In this document: one piece after another, positions 5,388 to 7,884 of the stretch | Layout: every line of letters starts with the position of its first letter | Numbering within the stretch: position 1 is the first letter of the stretch | From: CAZOEL01 sp964578835 | GTDB lineage: Bacteria > Desulfobacterota > Syntrophobacteria > Syntrophobacterales > Syntrophobacteraceae | Assembly (NCBI GenBank): GCA_964578835.1 | Contig: CAZOEL010000142.1 | Coordinates: 1-7,884 of the forward strand | Direction of reading: 5' to 3' | DNA length: 7,884 nt | Program-made: the position numbers and the translations under genes | Notes under the pieces: generated by a model | Told to the model about the DNA's origin: nothing | The model's database searches: none | Seen by the model: the letters and a program-made list of their open reading frames with translations, nothing else

Positions 5388-6833
5388 TTATCTCGGCCAA
5401 CTGCTTACCACTTTTCCAGAGGAATCCCTGATCTCGATGGAGACTCCGTGATCGCCGTCCAGGCGATGGGTAGCGCAGGAAATTCAGGGGTCGTAGGCGC
5501 GGACCGACATCTCTATCTTGTTGAGTATGCCTTCATCGACGACGCCTTCTTTTATGAGCGAGCGCGCCGCTTGATTGACGCTCATATTGATGGGCCCGAG
5601 GTTGTGAGTGGTGCCAACGATGAGGTTGGCCCGCGTGATGAGGCCGTTTTCATCGGTCGAGTAATCGTGGATGAGCGTCCCTCGAGGCGCTTCCACGCAC
5701 CCCACGCCTCTGCCCGCTTTGGGCTCCACCTTCGCGCGTATGTTGGGATCGGTTATCTCCTCATCCCGCAGAAGCTCCAGCGCGTGCTCGCACGCGTATA
5801 CTTCTTCTATGAGCCTAGCCCAATGGTAGAGCAGAGTCGCCTGCGCGGGTCTGCCGAATAGAGAGCGGAACTCCTCCAGTTCGGCCTGGGCCTTCGGGGT
5901 CGCCATCCCCTCCGCCACATTGATGCGCGCTAGGCAGTTGGATCTGTAGATGCCTTTCGGGTTGTCCAGATCGAGAGAGAATCCCTCGTTCCAGCACCTG
6001 GCGTAAGGGAACTTCCCGTAGGAAAAGGGCGTTACCTGCTCTCCGATGTAATCGGCGTAATCCTGCACATCGAAATCGATGTGCGTGGCGTCCGGCTTCA
6101 TCAGCCGGATCTTCCCGTCGTAGAGATTCAGCAGGCCTTTGTCGTCAACCGTTCCGATGAAGCCCGTAGTGATCACGCCAAGGGATTTCACCGTATCGAG
6201 ATATTTCGGGAAAACCTGAGTCTTGGCGAAATCGATGGTAAAGAGGGCAAAGTCCAGAAGTTCCTGCATTTGCTTCAGGAATTCCTTGCGATCTTCCTCC
6301 GGGAGCGGCTTCGAAAAGCCGCCCACAACACCCGCAACCGGATGGATAGCCTTGCCCGCAAACTTCTCGAGAATCATCTTCGCCATGTAGCGCATCCTGA
6401 CCACTTTTTGAGCCAGCTCGGGATTGGCTTTGGCGACTCCGATGACGTTTCGGACCGCATAGTCGCTGTCGGGGCCCATGACGAAGTCCGCCGCAGCGAG
6501 GAAGAAGAAGTGCAGGAGCTTGTCTTCGGCGTGCGCGATGGTCTGCATGAGCTCTCTGAGCTTTCTGCCCGCCGGAGGAGGCGCTACGCCGAAGCAGCGG
6601 TCCACGGCCTTGTTCGAAGCCAGATGGTGGTGCCACGGACAGATCCCGCAAATGCGATTGACGATTCGGGGCAATTCCTCCGCGGGCTTTCCTTCCACGA
6701 ACTTCTCGAAGCCGCGCAGAGACATGAAATGCACCTTGGCGTCCTGAACGTTCCCGCTGTCGTCGAGCTGAATGGCGATGGAGGCATGCCCTTCGATGCG
6801 GGTAATGGGTGAAATGTTGATGATCTTGGACAT
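5388..6833 (-). CDS. mvhA: [NiFe(Se)] hydrogenase large subunit, selenocysteine-containing (Mvh type)
   Basis: This catalytic subunit splits or forms H2 at a Ni-Fe centre in the cytoplasm. Seen here: ITRIEGH (10-16), RICGICPWHH (60-69) with Ni ligands Cys62 and Cys65, EAPRGTLIHDY (381-391), and RAYDP then UGA then ISCATH (445-456). The UGA (5484-5486) replaces the first Cys of the DPCxxCATH motif. The frame stays open for 31 more codons to UAA, giving 481 residues with Sec450 and Cys453 as the other Ni ligands. The maturation protease should cut after His456, releasing a 25-residue tail (457-481). The length and RAYDP...SCATH are those of MvhA/VhuA (group 3c-like, F420-nonreducing), which in methanogens works with MvhG, MvhD and heterodisulfide reductase. 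GGAGG lies 9 nt before the ATG, and the gene follows the small subunit after four bases. A simple call ending at 5484 (449 residues) would lack two Ni ligands. A loss-of-function nonsense mutation is the alternative, but is unlikely given the hairpin after the UGA. Confidence 0.93.
5451..5467 (-). promoter_or_regulatory. Candidate bacterial SECIS hairpin
   Basis: In the mRNA sense the sequence is AUCGCC-UGGAC-GGCGAU: a perfect 6-bp stem with a 5-nt loop carrying GG. It starts 16 nt after the UGA, so the loop begins 22 nt after it. Bacterial SECIS elements lie inside the coding region directly after the UGA, with a small apical loop containing a conserved G near its start that SelB binds; size and spacing fit. 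The lower stem is weak: only a CC/GG pair can be added, past unpaired bases. The call rests on geometry plus the protein motif, not on a covariance model. Confidence 0.72.
5484..5486 (-). other. UGA read as selenocysteine (Sec450)
   Basis: The codon is TCA on the + strand, UGA in the mRNA. It follows GAC CCC (Asp-Pro) and precedes ATT TCC TGC GCT ACC CAT (Ile-Ser-Cys-Ala-Thr-His). Relatives have Cys here, a terminal ligand of nickel. Sec at this position is known in [NiFeSe] hydrogenases and in methanogen Vhu/Fru enzymes. Decoding needs SelA, SelB, SelD and tRNA-Sec, none of which is encoded in this window. Confidence 0.9.
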
Positions 6834-6837
6834 GAGT

Positions 6838-7776
6838 TTAAGCCTCCCTTTGTTTTCGCGCGGGTCGCAGGAGATGATGAGCCCCGGAAAACCTTAGAAG
6901 AGATGTGTGCTCGGGAAGAGATCGGATATTGATCCCGTTTGACGCCAAAGCGTTGAGCATATCGAGGAGCTGGTTGCCGTCGCGCTGTACGGGCCCGGAG
7001 CAGCCCCGGCAGGGGACTCTGGCCGAAATGCATCGGGGCGTATCTTTATCGCCGCCGCACCCGCCGAGGGTTACGGGGCCCATGCAGAGGATTCCCTGCT
7101 CGAGCAGGCAGCGCATTTTGTCGAGCGGCTCATCGGGGGCCTTGTAGTGCGGCGCCTGGAGAAAACGGCGTAGCTCTTTCACCTGCCCCTTTCCCTGCCT
7201 GAGGGTCGGGCAATGATTGCACACGCTTTTTCCCGAAGCCTCGATGGAGCGCCCCTCCAGCAAAGCGGTGAGCGCGCCGAACACCTGATCCGGATGCGGT
7301 GGGCATCCCGGCAGGTAGATATCCACCTTTATCTTCTCATCCAGCGCATAGCACGCTTCAAGAAGAGGGGGAACGCCGTCGGTCGGCAGGGCTTCGGGCT
7401 TGTCCGTTGTTTCTGTCGAGTAATAGCGATCGAGGATCTCCTCGTTATGATAGGAATTTGCAAGGGCGGGGATGCCGCCGTGCGTTGCGCATGTCCCGAG
7501 CGCAATGATGATTTTGCACTTCTTCCGCATTTCGCGGGCGACTTCCAGGTGCTCTTCGTTTCTGAGCCCGCCTGTAATGATGCCGACCTCGGCTTCCGGT
7601 ATCTCTAAGTGCTGTCCTTCTCCGAGCTGCCCGTAATACTTATGGTCCATGAGCACGGGGATATGAACGAAATCGACCAGGGCGAGCACATCGAGAAGCC
7701 TCTCTCCGAGATCCACGATGGAAATCTCGCATCCCGAACAGGCATTCAACCATTCTTCAGCTACTTTTACCGCCAT
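6838..7776 (-). CDS. mvhG: [NiFe] hydrogenase small subunit (Mvh type)
   Basis: This 312-residue iron-sulfur subunit carries electrons between the Ni-Fe site and the outside partner. The proximal 4Fe-4S ligands are Cys13 and Cys16 (ACSGCEIS), Cys96 (GTCATHGG) and Cys158 (PGCPPHP). A second cysteine group (Cys186, Cys189, Cys231, Cys240, Cys249, Cys256, Cys259, in CNHCP, CMGP and RVPCRGCSGP contexts) supplies two more clusters, as in MvhG. There is no twin-arginine signal peptide, so the enzyme is cytoplasmic. The length fits MvhG (about 300) and not the shorter HoxY. The ATG at 7776 is chosen because GAGAGGG lies 7 nt upstream; a TTG at 7794 would swallow that site. The C-terminus after about 283 looks divergent. 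MvhD, usually next to these genes, is not seen; only 108 bases remain upstream in the window. Confidence 0.93.
   Translation of the reverse strand: MAVKVAEEWLNACSGCEISIVDLGERLLDVLALVDFVHIPVLMDHKYYGQLGEGQHLEIPEAEVGIITGGLRNEEHLEVAREMRKKCKIIIALGTCATHGGIPALANSYHNEEILDRYYSTETTDKPEALPTDGVPPLLEACYALDEKIKVDIYLPGCPPHPDQVFGALTALLEGRSIEASGKSVCNHCPTLRQGKGQVKELRRFLQAPHYKAPDEPLDKMRCLLEQGILCMGPVTLGGCGGDKDTPRCISARVPCRGCSGPVQRDGNQLLDMLNALASNGINIRSLPEHTSLLRFSGAHHLLRPARKQREA
6843..6847 (-). promoter_or_regulatory. Ribosome binding site of the large subunit
   Basis: GGAGG lies inside the last codons of the small-subunit gene, 9 nt before the large-subunit ATG. It supports the start at 6833 and tight co-expression of the two subunits. 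Confidence 0.8.
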
Positions 7777-7780
7777 AAAA

Positions 7781-7790
7781 CCACCCTCTC
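7781..7790 (-). promoter_or_regulatory. Ribosome binding site of the small subunit
   Basis: The mRNA-sense sequence GAGAGGGUGG ends 4 nt before the ATG at 7776, with the GAGAGGG part 7 nt away. It decides for this ATG over the in-frame UUG six codons upstream, which overlaps the site. No clear promoter was seen in the short stretch beyond it. Confidence 0.65.
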
Positions 7791-7826
7791 TCAAGCCGGT
7801 GTGTAGCGCCGGCCAGGAACCTACTG

Positions 7827-7884
7827 GATCGTCAACATTGTTTCTTCCGGTGGAAGCGGGCCCCCTCTCCCTCAGGGAGAGGGT
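7827..7884. repeat. Dispersed repeat, copy 2, uninterrupted and cut by the window edge
   Basis: It begins GGATCGTCAACATTGTTTC (7827-7845) and runs through TTCCGG into TGGAAGCGGG and the CCCTCTCCCT/AGGGAGAGGG hairpin, identical from GCGGG (7856) to the last base to the copy at 4921-5130. It has no inserted element and so shows the state before insertion. It stands 51 bases upstream of the small-subunit start, on the side where an operon promoter or further hydrogenase genes would be expected. Confidence 0.7.

Noticed and set aside
5484..5486. UGA as a true stop or a pseudogene mutation in the hydrogenase
   Set aside because: A truncated protein would lack two Ni ligands and the protease site. 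The downstream frame keeps SCATH and ends normally, and a SECIS-like hairpin follows, so decoding as Sec explains the data better.
5385..5861. 158-codon + strand frame opposite the hydrogenase C-terminus
   Set aside because: It is antisense to the large subunit, including its Sec-encoding extension, and carries no family motif.
6081..6812. 243-codon + strand frame opposite the hydrogenase N-terminal half
   Set aside because: Antisense shadow of a strongly conserved gene; its peptide has no recognisable features.
7777..7884. Sigma70 promoter for the hydrogenase using TTGACG (- strand, 7829-7834)
   Set aside because: No -10 lies at a suitable distance, and the TTGACG is part of the dispersed repeat also present at 4921, so the match is not independent evidence.

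Overview
The window holds five protein-coding genes in three blocks, separated by repeat-rich intergenic DNA. No rRNA, tRNA, CRISPR array or complete insertion sequence was found. The gene content (a cytoplasmic Mvh-type [NiFe] hydrogenase that appears to contain selenocysteine, plus a YbbA/YbbP-like ABC exporter) and the abundance of short palindromic repeats suggest an anaerobic bacterium. A sulfate-reducing or syntrophic member of the former Deltaproteobacteria (Desulfobacterota) is the best guess. This placement is an inference from gene type; nothing in the window fixes the taxonomy.

Left block (304-3593, + strand): an ABC ATPase of the LolD/MacB/YbbA group and an 868-residue FtsX-type permease, overlapping by 13 bases and surely co-translated. 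Next comes a 277-bp cluster of nested inverted repeats (3603-3879). Middle: a single unrecognised 233-residue soluble protein (4086-4787, + strand), isolated between repeat islands.

Right block (5388-7776, - strand): the small and large subunits of a group 3 (Mvh/F420-nonreducing type) [NiFe] hydrogenase, four bases apart. The main point of the window is the large subunit. A simple ORF call stops at 5484 with ...RAYDP, exactly where the family has its nickel-binding Cys. The stop is UGA, and the frame continues ISCATHR... for 31 codons to a UAA at 5388. The UGA therefore sits at the first Cys of the DPCxxCxxH motif, and a perfect 6-bp stem with a UGGAC loop begins 16 nt downstream, in the right place for a bacterial SECIS. 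The gene should be annotated 5388-6833 with Sec at residue 450; as a 449-residue protein it would lack two Ni ligands and the maturation site.

Intergenic 4788-5387 holds several repeat families. One is a 148-bp MITE-like element with 15-bp terminal inverted repeats and CTAG on both sides. It interrupts a dispersed repeat whose uninterrupted copy lies at the right edge (7827-7884). Comparing the two copies shows the insertion directly. These two copies bracket the hydrogenase pair in direct orientation.
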